Shown: piece by piece, positions 9,280-20,912 of the stretch | Layout: every line of letters begins with the position of its first letter | How positions within the stretch are numbered: the first letter of the stretch is position 1 | Assembly: GCA_037501455.1 (NCBI GenBank) | Contig: CM074855.1 | Span: 53,265,001 to 53,329,000 of the forward strand | Direction of reading: 5' to 3' | DNA: 64,000 bases | Source: Lantana camara | Lineage: Eukaryota > Streptophyta > Magnoliopsida > Lamiales > Verbenaceae | Made by a program: the position numbers and the translations under genes | Notes under the pieces: model-generated | What the model was told of the DNA's origin: nothing | Database searches by the model: none | The model's input: only the letters and a program-made list of their open reading frames with translations

Positions 9280-12200
9280 ATGGCTTGCGATAGACATCCT
9301 CGTGATCGTTCTCCTAGACATCGACATCGTCGACATCAGCGCCGGGAGAGATCACCACCTCCTCCTCCACCTCCTCAGGCTCAGCCGCAGGACTTTATGA
9401 ACGCCGTGGTGGGTCTTATTGATCAAAGAGTCCGGGATTATGTTCCTCCACCACCACCAGTTGCACCACCACAGCCTGGAAGCCAGATTTCAGCTATTTT
9501 CAGGGAGTTTCAGAACCAGCATCCTCCCAAGTTTTATAAAGGGAATGATATTCAGGCCGAGCAGTGGCTCAGGGAGATTGAGAGGATATGGGAGCTTATC
9601 CCGTGTGAGTCCCAGTGGAAGGCCCGTTGTACTATTTCTTTGATCCAGGGTGAGGCCTATTCATGGTGGGAGAGTGTCCAGATTGTATTAGCTGCTGCAG
9701 GTGAAGAAGTGAATTGGGCAGTCTTTGTCAGAGAATTCCAGAACAAGTTCATTCCTCCATCTTCCCGCACTAGAAGATTGAAGGAATTTACAGAACTGAA
9801 GCAAGGAAACAGGTCGGTTTCAGAGTACATCGCCGAGTTTGAGAGATTGTCCCGCTATGCTCCTAATATAGCGAGTGATGATTTCCATAAGGCGATGCAA
9901 GTTGTTCAGGGCCTTAGACCAGATATTCAGGCAGCAATTGAGGCGGTCAACACGAGCACTTGGGTGAAGGCTACCAAGAAGGCACTATTGGTTGAGGATT
10001 CAGTGAATGCGAGGCGGTCTACTTACAGTTCAGGTTCAGGTTCGGGCTCAGGGTCTGGATCGGGATTCAGAGGTTCTGGATCGGGTTTCAGAGGTGTCGA
10101 ATCAGGGTATAAGGGTTCAGGCTCGGGTTCTGCTCCAGGCAAGAGGCCGATGGTTTATTCTTCTCCACCACCAGCTCCACAGGGTCCAGGGAAGAAGCCC
10201 CGACCAGCAGGACCAGTGATTCGAGCTCCAGTTGCTCCAGCTTTGCCACCACCACCCGAGAGGCCTTATTGTACCTTCTGTGGACAGAGGACACACGTCC
10301 ATGATAACTGCAGGAGGCGTCTGGGTTTATGCCTACTTTGTGGGAGCGATGAGCATATGATAGATGGCTGTCCGGATCGCAGGATACCACCACCGAGAGC
10401 ACCGAGACCACTGATTAGGGCTCATGCCTATGCTTTGGAGGGTGAGCAGCAGGATGCTGAGATTGATCCAGCCGAGGTAGTTGAAGGTACCATTTGCATA
10501 CATGGCACGAACATTCATACCTTGTTTGATCCGGGAGCTACTCACTCCTTTCTTTCGAGTGCTATATCTGTTTATTTGCCTTTGCCTGTTACTCGTTCTT
10601 CTGCATGTTATGTGGTTAGTACTCCGTTTGGTGATAGTTTAGAATCTGATCGGGTGTTCAGAGAGGTTCCGGTGAGCATCGAGGGTCGAGTTTTCTTGTC
10701 AGACTTCATTGAGTTACCGATGACTTGCTATGGATCTATTCTGGGCATGGATTGGTTGTACAGACATTCGGCCACAGTTGATTGTAGAGCGAAGAAGGTT
10801 CAGTTAGGATCAGATTTGGTAGTGGGTGGGAGTTCCAAGACTGTACCACTACTTTCTTTTTCTGAAGCTCATAAGTTGGTTCGAGACGGAGCCACGGGTT
10901 TTATTGCTTATATTCTCAACAAACCCAAGGAACAGAGTAAGCTGGAAGAAACGGAAGTAGTGAAGGAGTTTCCCGAGGTCTTTCCTGAGGAATTGGATTC
11001 TTTACCTCCAGAACGGGAAATTGAGTTTGTGGTTGATTTGTACCCGAATGCAGAGCCGTACTCCAAGACTCCGTATCTTATGGCTCCGGCCGAGTTGAAA
11101 GAGTTGAAGACTCAACTTGATGCGTTGTTGGAGATCGGGTACATTAGACCGAGTTCTTCCCCCTGGGGTGCACCGGTTTTGTTTGTAAAGAAGAAGGACG
11201 GAACCTTGAGAATGTGTATAGACTATAGGGAGTTGAACCGGATGACGATCAAGAACAAGTGTCCTCTTCCACATATCGAGGAGTTGTTTGACATACTTCA
11301 GGGATCGAAAGTCTATTCGAAATTGGATTTGAGACAAGGATACTACCAGTTGCGTATCCGAGCAGGGGATATTTCTAAGACTGGATTTAACACTCGGTAC
11401 GGGCATTATGAGTTTGTTGTGATGCCGTTTGGTTTGACCAATGCCCCAGCAGCTTTTATGGATATGATGCACAGAATTTTCAGGCCTTTTCTGGATAAGT
11501 TCGTGGTCATCTTTATTGATGATATCCTGGTTTTCTCGAAGTCTGTCGAGGAGCATGCAAGACACCTTCAGTTGGTATTAAGGACTTTGAAGGAGCATCA
11601 GTTGTTTGCCAAATTCAGCAAGTGTGAGTTCTGGATTGACAGGGTGTCATTCTTGGGTCACGTGATTTCGGGCAACGGTTTGGAAGTCGATCCTTCCAAG
11701 ATTGAGTCGGTTTTGAAGTGGGAGAAACCTAGGAATGCCTCTGAGTTTAGGAGTTTCTTGGGATTGGCAGGTTATTACCGGAGGTTTGTTAAGGATTTCT
11801 CCAAGTTAGCAGCTCCTTTAACCCGGTTGACGAAGAAGAATGTGAAATTCGATTGGAATGAAGATTGTGAGAAGAGTTTCACTTTCTTGAAAGAAAAGTT
11901 AGTGTCTGCTCCAGTGTTAGCCCTTCCGGAAGGTTCTGAAGGATATGCTGTTTATACGGATGCTTCTAAGGAAGGTTTGGGATGTGTGTTGACTCAGAAG
12001 GGTAAGGTAATTGCTTATGCATCCCGAAAGTTGAAAGAGCATGAGAAGAATTATCCGACACATGATATTGAACTCTCCGCCGTAGTCTTTGCACTTGGAA
12101 AGTGGAGGCATTATTTGTACGGGGTGTCTTTCGAGATTTTCACCGACCACAAAAGCCTCTAGTATTTATTCACTCAGAAGGATTTGAATATAAGGCAGCG

Positions 12201-13851
12201 GCGTTGGATGGAAAGGTTGGAAGATTATGATTGCACGATCAAGTACCATCCCGGCAAAGCCAACGTGGTCGCCGATGCACTTAGTAGGAAGGCTAGTGTG
12301 TCGAGCTTGGAAGTGGGTGAAAGTAGTGGAATCGAGCCAATTATTTTAAAGGCTCGAGTTTCTAATATTTCGGTTCAGCCAGATTTGAAGCACAGGTTGT
12401 TTGAGGCTCAGAGTACGGATTTGGAAGTTCAGAAATTGGTAGCTAAGGCAAGAGCTGATCCGGAGTGTCCATTCGGGTTCGATGAAACCGGTCTTCTTCA
12501 TTTCAAGAACCGAGTGGTTGTACCCGAAGAGTTGAAACGGGTATTGCTCGAGGAAGCTCACAGATCGGCTTATTCTATCCACCCCGGAGGAAACAAGATG
12601 TATAAGGATTTAAGGCAATATTATTGGTGGCGTGGATTGAAGAAGGATGTGGCCGAGTATGTGAAGCATTGTCTCACTTGTCAGAAAGTGAAAGCCGAGC
12701 ATCAGAAACCGGGAGGTCTTCTTCAGCCGTTACCTATTCCTGAGTGGAAGTGGGAACAGGTGACGATGGATTTTGTGTCCGGATTACCTAAGGTGAAGGG
12801 TGGATTTGATGGGATTTGGGTGATTGTAGATCGTTTGACGAAGTCTGCACATTTTCTGCCGGTTAGGATGTCGTTTAAGATTCGCAAGCTAGCCGAGCTT
12901 TATAACCGGGAGATTGTTAGACTTCACGGGATTCCGATCAGTATAGTTTCTGACAGAGATCCACGGTTCACTTCGAGGTTGTGGCGTGAATTGCAAGAGG
13001 TTTTGGGTACGAAGCTCCAGTTTAGTACAGCTTTTCATCCTCAGACGGATCGTCAGTCCGAGAGATTAATAAGGTATCTCGAGGATTTGCTTCGAGTTTG
13101 TTCTTTGGATTTTCAGTCTTCTTGGCATGATCAGCTACCTTTGATTGAGTTTGCGTACAACAACAGTTTTCAGGCTTCGATTGGAATGGCACCGTATGAG
13201 CTACTTTATGGACGGAAGTGTCGTTCTCCGTTGTTCTTTGACTTGGAAGAGTGGAAATCGACCAAGCAGGAAGAGGTTAAGAAAGGTGAGAAGTTGGAAA
13301 AACCTTCCCAGGCCGTTGAAGTTATGATTGAGAAAGTCCAATTAATAAAACAACGGATGAAATCAGCTCAGGACAGACAGAAGAGCTACGCCGATCGTCG
13401 TAGAAGGGATCTCGAATTTGAGGTTGGAGACCGGGTATTCTTGAAGGCGTCTCCACGTAAAGGATTTGCTCGGATTGGGAAAGGAGGTAAACTTAAACCT
13501 CGTTATTTAGGCACTTATGAGATTTTGGAAAGAATTGGAGAAGTTGCTTACAGATTGGACCTACCACCGAGCCTCACGGGGATTCATAACGTACTTCACG
13601 TGTCTCATCTGAGGAAATACTACCCCAATGAAACCGGGATCATTCATGTTGAAGAAGTGGAATTGGAACCGAGTCTTACCTTTGTTCAGAAACCGGTTAA
13701 GATTTTGGATAAGAAGTTTCAGGAATTAAGAAACCGGAAGATTCCCATGGTTAAGGTTCTTTGGAGAAGTGATAAGACCGAAGAAGCCACGTGGGAGACC
13801 GAAGACAAAATGAGACGGTTCCATCCAGAGTTGTTCCCTTCCGATCAGTGA
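9280..13851 (+). pseudogene. gag-pol: Element B gag-pol polyprotein, one in-frame stop
   Basis: One frame of 1,523 codons is broken only by a TAG at 12160-12162 (codon 961), where relatives have glutamine in the RNase H motif DHKSLQYL. Domains in order: proline-rich N terminus; retrotransposon gag domain about 85-235; Ser/Gly repeats 250-283; two CX2CX4HX4C zinc knuckles starting at C331 and C351; aspartic protease with D417 in DPGATH; reverse transcriptase with FIDD (D747, D748); RNase H from about 890; integrase with an HHCC zinc site and a DDE core in the second half; GPY/F-like segment and a chromodomain-like C terminus ending at 13851. The ATG at 9280 is the first in the frame. The stop separates most of RNase H and all integrase from the rest, so this copy could not make its own integrase without readthrough. 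It can be read together with F, which has glutamine there. Confidence 0.95.
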
Positions 13852-13872
13852 ATCTGGGGACCAGATTCTTTT

Positions 13873-13885
13873 AAGGAGGGAGGAT
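13873..13885 (+). other. Element B polypurine tract
   Basis: AAGGAGGGAGGAT lies directly before the 3' LTR and is the expected plus-strand primer site. It follows the gag-pol stop codon by about 20 bases. Confidence 0.9.
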
Positions 13886-16451
13886 TGTAACGCCCCAGCT
13901 TCCGGTAATTCAGGTAAGATCGACACGTGTGCGTTTGAGAGTTAGCTTTTAATTATTAATTGTTCATTTCTTTAATTTTCCATAGCATAACATAATTTTA
14001 TAAAATTATATTCTTGACATTTTATTGAAAATTCATATCACATCATATTTATTGGATACATTGAACGTGGTTGCTATGTGAATTAATTTCCCGAATGTGA
14101 TTTATTTCTTTTATGTCCTTAAGTGATCATTTTCATGAATATGGGATCTAATTGCATTGGACCACATTGATTATTTAATATTGGAATTGGACTTGATTGC
14201 ATAACTTATTAAGTGGAGGGATTTAATTGCAAATTGGCCATCTCTTTCTCCTTTCATTAGCAGCTTTCATGTACCATTACATTTCATTACATACAAAGCA
14301 TTTCTTCCCTTGTTCTTGCTTCCTTCTTCAACGAGACAAACCCTACCAACTTAAGAGGGAGATTTCATCATTCAAGCATCAATTTTGTGGGATTTCTGAT
14401 CATTGGAGCATCATCAACATCATATCTTCATCTTATCTCTCATTTCTTTCATTTGAGGTAATTGTGGAGATTGGATGATTTTCTTGAAAATTGTGGTATA
14501 TAGGGCTTTGTATTGGTTTGAGTAAATTGTGTATTTGTTGTTGGAAATATGTTTGTGATCATTAAGCTTGACTTTGATGCATATATCTTGAGTTTTATGA
14601 ACTTGGAGCATGAATGAGTGTGTGGGTTTCAAATGATGGATTATTGATGATCTAACATGGAATTATGTGTTTTTATAACTTGATGTTGATTTATTTGTAT
14701 GCTAGCTTGTGTATTGCATCAAGAATGTGCATTTCATCTTGGCTTGAAGCCATTTTTGTGGATTGTTGTTGTGCTTTGTTGCTACTCTGTTCTGTCTTCA
14801 TTTTTACAGCTGCTCTCGTATTTTCGGAACGGCCCTTCCCAACCCCAGTTTAAAACTGGAACGGCCGTTCCCATGATGCTGAGACAGTAGGCCAGCGAGA
14901 CTGGGAACGGCCGTTCCCATTTTGGCCTTTGAGCCGGAAGGGTCGTTCCCAGCTAAAACGTTTTCCCTTTTAAGAAAACGCTGGCGCGTTTTCCGTAGGC
15001 CATGGGAACGGCCCTTCCCATTTTTAAAGGGAAGCCGGAACGGCCGTTCCCACAGTCCAGAAAGTGCCCAAAATTCACTGCATAAAATTGCATTTTTAGC
15101 ACCTCGTTCCGACGGCTTCTTTGACCCCTAATTGCTATTATATGACTGAATACATGTCGAAATGCAATATTTTCATGGTACATTGTATTTTTCCCGTCGT
15201 ATCGTTGCATTTCCGCCGTTCGTCATATTTGGTACATTTTGAGTCGTGCTTCACGGACAATTGTCTTTCTTGCACAGACCAGCTTCCTGGTGACGAGGAG
15301 CAGGCCCCGTGAGCTGTTTCCTTGGATATTTTTGGGTCGTTCAGGTGAGGTTTAATTTTAGATACATAGGACCCGTACAACCCTATGTGAAGTTTTAAGC
15401 CAAAACCTATCTTTATACCTATAGTTTTCAAATGTGATTGGTTTTCAAATGTTTTACTGAAGCATTGAAGGGATTGATTGATTGATTTGGCGAGTATTAT
15501 ATTTCACTGTGGGCCCGAGGGTAGTGACTCGAGCCAACCGGGAAAGCACGGGCTGACGGGTAACTCGAGAGCTATCCTCACCAAACTGGGATGAACCCCG
15601 AACGCTCTAGGAGATTAGGGGAGGAAGGAGTTCCGGGCTTAGGGATTCATGTACCGTCGGCCCAGATTGATTGGATGGTGGGGCCTTGCAATCCCACCAT
15701 CACCCGGAGGAAGAAGGCGTTATTGAACTTGCTAATTGTGCACAGTAATGAATTGCTTGATCACCTAATCACCTAATAATTGAATGATTGATTGATTGTA
15801 CACAGTCGGTGTAAGCTTGGAGAATTGCCCCACTCGCCGGGCCACAATTGATTGTATTGAATTGATTAAATTGCAATTGAATTAGTTGTAACCTCGGCCG
15901 ATAGAATCTTTTATTTTACTAAATTGTATTGTTTGCCAAAAACTATTACCCGAGATCATAACTTACAAGTTTGTGCGTTTATATTTATTTATACCCCTCG
16001 CTCAGTCTGTGTTGGACTGACACCTCAACTTTTCAGTTGTTTTGCAGGGCGTGCTAGGCGGGAATTTAGAGTCTAGTGGTCTTTAAATTTGGGTCGGGCA
16101 CACTTCATTCCGACATTTTGTTCATGTATAGCTTGGGATTTTTGTATCATGCTGTGTTACCTATTTTGGAGATGATATTGTATTGATGGTGTGAATGTTG
16201 GTACCTATTAGTAAATAAATAAATATGGTACCTATAAGTATTGAATGAATGTTATTGCTTCCGCTTTTATTTACTCTGAATTGTTCTACTGATTGTTGGG
16301 ATTGGTTTTAATTGAGGGTACCCGCCTAGCCTTGTGGTATTTTATTATCTCCCGTTCGCTATAGCTTTGATTCATGTATGGATTGTCCATTTCATACGTG
16401 GATTGGGGCTACAGTGCGGGGGATGTGGTGCCTAGCGTTCCGGGTGCTACA
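13886..16451 (+). repeat. Element B 3' LTR
   Basis: 2,566 bp, the same length as the 5' copy. The splice-like layout is preserved: donor GAG/GTAATT at 14458, acceptor ending at 15277, a 67-nt 'exon' 15278-15344, donor CAG/GTGAGG at 15345 and acceptor ending at 16047, again 703 nt. The donor here reads GTGAGG where the 5' copy reads GTAAGG, and both fit the donor rule. It ends GGTGCTACA followed by the target duplication GTAAC. Confidence 0.95.
16002..16062 (+). promoter_or_regulatory. Branch-point hairpin and acceptor-like site (B 3' LTR)
   Basis: TCAGTC at 16002-16007 pairs with GACTGA at 16015-16020. TTTGCAG ends at 16047 and GCTAGGCGGG lies at 16053-16062. Confidence 0.6.
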
Positions 16452-16456
16452 GTAAC

Positions 16457-17658
16457 CTTTTGGGAAAAATACATTAATATCAACTTACATTGTTCTAGTA
16501 TACAAAATCAATCATTTTAAAGTATTCATGTTTTCTCATCTTCTTATAGAAATTAAAGTATTTCACGTTAAAATATCTTGGTACTATGCTACCGTTTATC
16601 GGGTATCGTTAAATGCAAGCAAAATATATTTTCTTATTGTGGGCCCGGTGGTCTTGGTAGAAGTAGTAGTCCGGGAGGCACGGTCCAAGGTCTACTATTA
16701 TACCAGCCGCCAACTAGATCTTGGTGGTGGTCTAACTGGAGTCATCAAGTGACGGGAAAAGGTACGTCCCTCCCAAATTCATGTATATCGCCACTAGGGG
16801 TAGCTCCCTGAGGTGACACCGGACGAAGAAAGATGGTACCGTTGTATTTCTTTTTATTGGGTAACGACATCTTGATCAATGTCGTTACAAATATTCTTAG
16901 TTTTAAGGAGTTAAGGTTAGAGAACGCCTAACTTGCGGGCACCATATTGTTTCACAAAGGGGTTCATATTTTCTTAAAAAGTATAGCATATAATCCGTCT
17001 ACCCCTTTATCTTCAAATAAATATGAACCAATATTGATATTATTATAGTATTTTCCTATTATCGGATACTGACCAAGGAGTTTCTTGGTTAATCCGGCTA
17101 TGTATACTGATTTCTCATTACTCTCAAAATTATTACTTCACTCTTATTCAATTACTATTAAAGATCCTTTCGAATAAAAGTTTCTTAGTAAAAATCCTAA
17201 AGTTTTATAGCATCACTCAATCACCCCTCACTTAGTCACTTTGACTAACCCCTCACTACTTTCAAATTCATCATTTCAGGTATTGCCATCGCTACTTAAC
17301 GGGTATCTTGAAGCGTAGAGAGTCCATTATCTTGGGCATATTAGATCAGGTTTCTTAACTAAGCCAAGTTAGACTATAATCTTGTATAGTTATTATATTA
17401 CTCCAATATCATACTCTTAGATCATGAATAACTCTATTGCTTCTAAGTTTTCATAAGTTTCAAATCATTCCAAATTCTTTTATTTACTGCCCCAAACATA
17501 AGTTGTTGTTTTAAGTGTTTCAAATTCCGCTGCCATGTTTTCTTACTCTGATATCATATAGCATCGTCTGTTCGCTGTCGTGCCTCTCAGGGGCTAGGTC
17601 TCACATCAACCTGGGAAGTACGACGGTGCGCGGTATTAGCGTATTTGGGGGCGCTACA
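16457..17658 (+). mobile_element. Element A 3' LTR, second part
   Basis: Continues LTR A after the target duplication of B and ends GGGGGCGCTACA at 17658. It includes a GC-rich block opening GGGCCC (about 16643-16812). At 17232-17280 are a TTAGTC/GACTAA hairpin, the branch-point-like CTAAC and the acceptor-like TTTCAG ending at 17279. Counted from the donor at 6357 and skipping B, the possible intron is about 930 nt. The small frames at 16528-16811 and 17515-17769 show no family resemblance. Confidence 0.8.
17232..17280 (+). promoter_or_regulatory. Branch-point hairpin and acceptor-like site (LTR A)
   Basis: TTAGTC at 17232-17237 pairs with GACTAA at 17243-17248. GACTAAC is close to the ideal branch point TACTAAC. 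The acceptor-like CAG ends 31 nt later. Confidence 0.55.
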
Positions 17659-17830
17659 CTTTTAATTATAATGGTAATTATAATGATAATTACAACATTA
17701 ATGGTAACAATGCTGCAGACTCTTTCTCATAATTATAATTATGATTATGATTATAATTATAATGAATAATTAGAGTTGATTTTGATTTTAAAATTTGTTT
17801 TAACCTTGACTTTGATGTGGGCCTTATATA
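17659..17830 (+). mobile_element. Element K LTR, first visible part, with ATTATA-rich simple repeat
   Basis: Lies between the end of LTR A and the start of the copia element C. It begins with a low-complexity run of AATTATAATGG and ATTATGATT units (about 17663-17765). It continues across C at 37538, since the target duplication ATATA of C flanks both sides. Assigning it to the same LTR as 37538-39126 is inference. Confidence 0.5.
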
Positions 17831-18975
17831 TGTTAGGAATGGTGCCCTAGAAAGCCGATTGTATATCCGCTTTATACTTTTCCTTATTGTAATCACATAC
17901 AATCTTTGAATAAAATAACGAATTGAGGCAACACTTCTTTATATGCTCTTGTTTGGTATGTGTTTACTTTAGTTGTGCATGTATGAGAACTCCCCTAATC
18001 CTGATGACTTTAGGACTCTACCATTTAGGTGAAATGGTTCATGAAACGAGCCCTATATCACATAAGTCATGATTAGTAAAATACTCCAAGCTGATGAGTC
18101 CTACAGACAGTGGGAGTGTCAACCTGACTCCTTTAAGGCTTACTTGTGGGATCACGCCCTTAAGAAGGACCACCTTGTTTCATGGAGGTGCAAAGTGTAT
18201 AGTTGATATGTGCGTGATACATGAGGGTGCTTACTTCTATAAGTAAGTTCACTGAGGTGCCCCGTGTGAGAAGATTCCTAATTGGGAAAGGAAGTTTCTA
18301 TTTCAGGAAATGGAAACTTCCAGATTAGGAAATGTCTCACAAGTCATTGATGTGATTAATTGATCCTTAGACTTGAGGTTCCATATCACTTTTTGGGTTA
18401 ACTCTGTAGCCTTAGGTATAAGCTTTAAAGGGTGTCGCCTTAGACAACTGATTCAAGGCTTATGCTGGGGCTGCACAAGTGACTCATGAAAGTGAATGAG
18501 AATCAAGAAAGGTCCTACACTTGCATTTGCAAGGTGATCTCTTATTGTGTAAGTCATTCATATGCCATATGGAGTCCTTGGCCAAGGCAGTAGATCAAGA
18601 CATCAAGAAAAGGGTTTCTTGGATTGAGATTAAATGGATATGAAATGCACTTAGCTTTAAGACCAGATTATTATGGTTCTGATTATTCCCTTACCCTAAA
18701 TCTTGGTTGAGAGATAGTAAGTAGGAGGATTGTATCTCAGATGAATCAATAACTTAAAGGTTCTGTCGAATCGAGTTCCAATTCAGTTAAGGGTTAAACA
18801 CCTGTTGCTAGACTATGGTCGTTTAATCTGTTGACTGATTAATTAATTAGTGAATTAATTAATTAGGGTCACTGCTAATTGAATTGAGAACCTAGAGGGT
18901 CACACACAATAACTTGGTTACATGAGTTAAGGCTTTGAAATGATTAAACGAGTTAATCAAGCCAAAAGGGTTCCA

Positions 18976-19033
18976 CACGTGCGAAGCACACGTGTGGGTC
19001 ACGTGAGTGACACGTGTCATCCATGGACACGTG
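18976..19033. promoter_or_regulatory. Five CACGTG (G-box/ABRE-like) sites in copia U3
   Basis: Sites at 18976, 18989, 19000, 19011 and 19028. Several are embedded in ACACGTGTC or similar. G-boxes bind plant bZIP and bHLH factors, and ACGTG cores in number are typical of ABA-responsive promoters. The 3' LTR keeps four (36753, 36766, 36788, 36805). Its third is changed to CACGGG. Confidence 0.8.
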
Positions 19034-19375
19034 TGCACCGTGCGTGTATAATTATTTATGTGTTAAATAATTATTGTGTTAATTATTTAATAGACTTTGG
19101 TTTAATTTTGAATTAAAAATGAAAGTTTTATTTTGGAGAAATAAATCTATTTAATTAATTATGAATTACTTAATTAGATAAATAAGTTATTTATTTATTA
19201 ATAAATAAAGTATAATATTATCCAAAAGGAGTTTGGATATTTTAGCTCTCTTAAAAGTTGATTTGAATTAGAATTCAAACTCAAGGTTTGGAATTACTTG
19301 ATGATCAAGTAATAAGAGAGAGAGGGATCAAATCCTTAGTCCAATAGGACTAGGTTCGGCCGCCCCTCTCAAGAT

Positions 19376-19401
19376 TATATATAGGGGAGCTCGAGCTCCC
19401 C
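19376..19401 (+). promoter_or_regulatory. Copia TATA box and adjoining palindrome
   Basis: TATATATA at 19376-19383 is followed at 19384-19401 by the palindrome GGGGAGCTCGAGCTCCCC. Both are conserved in the 3' LTR at 37137-37162. Confidence 0.8.
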
Positions 19402-19773
19402 TTTGAGAGTGATTGATAATTTCTTTTGGTTTATGTGTTATACACCATCCTTTCTGCAAGATAAAATAAACCCTAGGTTAAGCCTAAACACTAACTAGAG
19501 AACTAGCATCCTTACTAGTTAGATTGTAGTCAAGTTGGTGGACCATCTTTAGAGAGCTTCAAGTTAGAAGTTTTAAAGATTCGAGCTTTACCAAGGAGAG
19601 GGGATCAAGCCGCGAGAAGAACGTTCTTGGGTGGCTTGAAACGCTTCAGGAAAGATTATTGAAAAGTAAGTTTCTTTACCTTATGAATTTGGATTCATGA
19701 TTGCGAGTTTCGATCCTTTTGTTGGAAAATATTTTAAATTTCCGCTACTTTTTGATTCCGTTTTTCCAACAAG

Positions 19774-19785
19774 TGGTATAAGAGC
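19774..19785 (+). other. Element C primer binding site
   Basis: TGGTATAAGAGC begins two bases after the 5' LTR. It differs at one base from the usual initiator tRNA-Met site TGGTATCAGAGC. Confidence 0.8.
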
Positions 19786-20912
19786 CACCTCGTTAATCGT
19801 ATTTCTGATTCGTCTCAATTAGTCTGAATTTGGTAGAAATTCTTAGGCCTAGATGCGAATTGAGTATTCTTGAGTTCTTTTAGAAAGCCTAAAATACGAA
19901 ACTTTCTTTTTCCTAAAATTTCTGAAAAATTGTTTTCTTAAATCTGTTTTGAAAAACCTGTTTTAGTTGAAATTCGTTTAAATCGTAATTTTAATTTTGG
20001 ATTGAATTGGGTTTTGGAGAAACCTATGATGCAAAGAACGAAACGCAAAATGAACACGCGGATTGGGACGTGCCAACGTGTAGCACACCCCAACCCCGCG
20101 AGCACCTCCCGCAACCGCGCGGGAGCCGCCTAGGCGCCCCTGCACAGGCACGCCCGCAACCGCGTAGGACGCCCGGCTAGCCCCCCCTCCCATCGTGCGA
20201 GCGCTGCTACGCGCGGTGCACGCACGACGCGCACCCAACGTGCGCATGCATGAGCCAACTGCCGCGCGGCGGTGCTTCGGGGTTCCGGGCCGTTTTTCGT
20301 GGTTTCGTCTTTTTCGTATTTTTGGTCCTTGAAATCTCGATTTAATTTTTCTGAAAATTTTATTTTGTTGAATTATAATTATTTGTGAAATAATTGTTTA
20401 AATTGGGATTTTGAAAAATTAAGTGATTTAAATTTTGAGAAAATTGCAAACTTTATTTTTTGAAAATATTGAAAGAATAAAATTATTAATTTTCAGAAAT
20501 TAATTGGAATTTTATTAGTTTATTATTTTTCGGGTTTTATAGAAAAGGCTCTTGAACAAGAATTGCATCTAAGTCGTGTTTTAAGCTATTAGAGCTTAAA
20601 GCGAGAATTTTAATTTATTGGTTAAATTTAAATTCTTGCAATTTATGCATGTTAGGTGATCATGAGGTTAGAGTTTCACTTATGTGCGTACTGTTATGTG
20701 ATTTATTATGTGCTTTCCATATTACTGTTTTGAGGCCGGGGTATGCCCCATGTATTTGTCTAAGGCCAATATGAAGATTGAGTCTTATTACTTTTCAGTA
20801 CTTTTTCATTTTTTTGAGAGTAGAATAGGTGGTGAGGTTTTATTTTCATTTTGGAGACAATGCACCCATGGAGTAAGATGGACCACATTTAAGGAACAAG
20901 GAGGCCATAAGT
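19786..20912 (+). other. Copia leader, part before element D
   Basis: Non-coding. A GC- and CpG-rich patch lies at about 20050-20290, within an otherwise AT-rich leader. A hairpin of TTTAAGCT with AGCTTAAA lies near 20580-20600. The 89-codon minus-strand frame over the GC patch looks like chance. The leader ends at the target duplication TAAGT (20908-20912) of element D and resumes at 30702. Confidence 0.7.

Larger units (their letters stand above)
6464..16451 (+). mobile_element. Element B: complete Ty3/gypsy chromovirus-type retrotransposon
   Basis: A full-length element of 9,988 bp with two 2,566-bp LTRs, primer site, one gag-pol frame and polypurine tract. It is flanked by the 5-bp target duplication GTAAC (6459-6463 and 16452-16456) and sits inside LTR A. 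The domain order gag, protease, reverse transcriptase, RNase H, integrase, chromodomain-like tail fits the Tekay/Del group of plant chromoviruses. By eye the two LTRs differ at roughly 1.5-2% of positions, so the insertion is fairly recent but not the youngest here. One internal stop codon breaks the coding frame. Confidence 0.95.
17831..19771 (+). repeat. Element C 5' LTR (copia)
   Basis: Runs from TGTTAGGAATGGTGCC to TTCCAACA. A cluster of five CACGTG boxes lies at 18976-19033. A CCAAT sequence lies near 19340, and a clear TATATATA box at 19376-19383. Transcription probably begins about 19405, so U3 makes up most of the LTR. An 18-bp perfect palindrome lies directly after the TATA box. Confidence 0.94.

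Noticed and set aside
12184..13851. A separate integrase gene in element B
   Set aside because: It is in the same frame as the upstream part and separated only by one TAG codon. The apparent start is a TTG inside RNase H.
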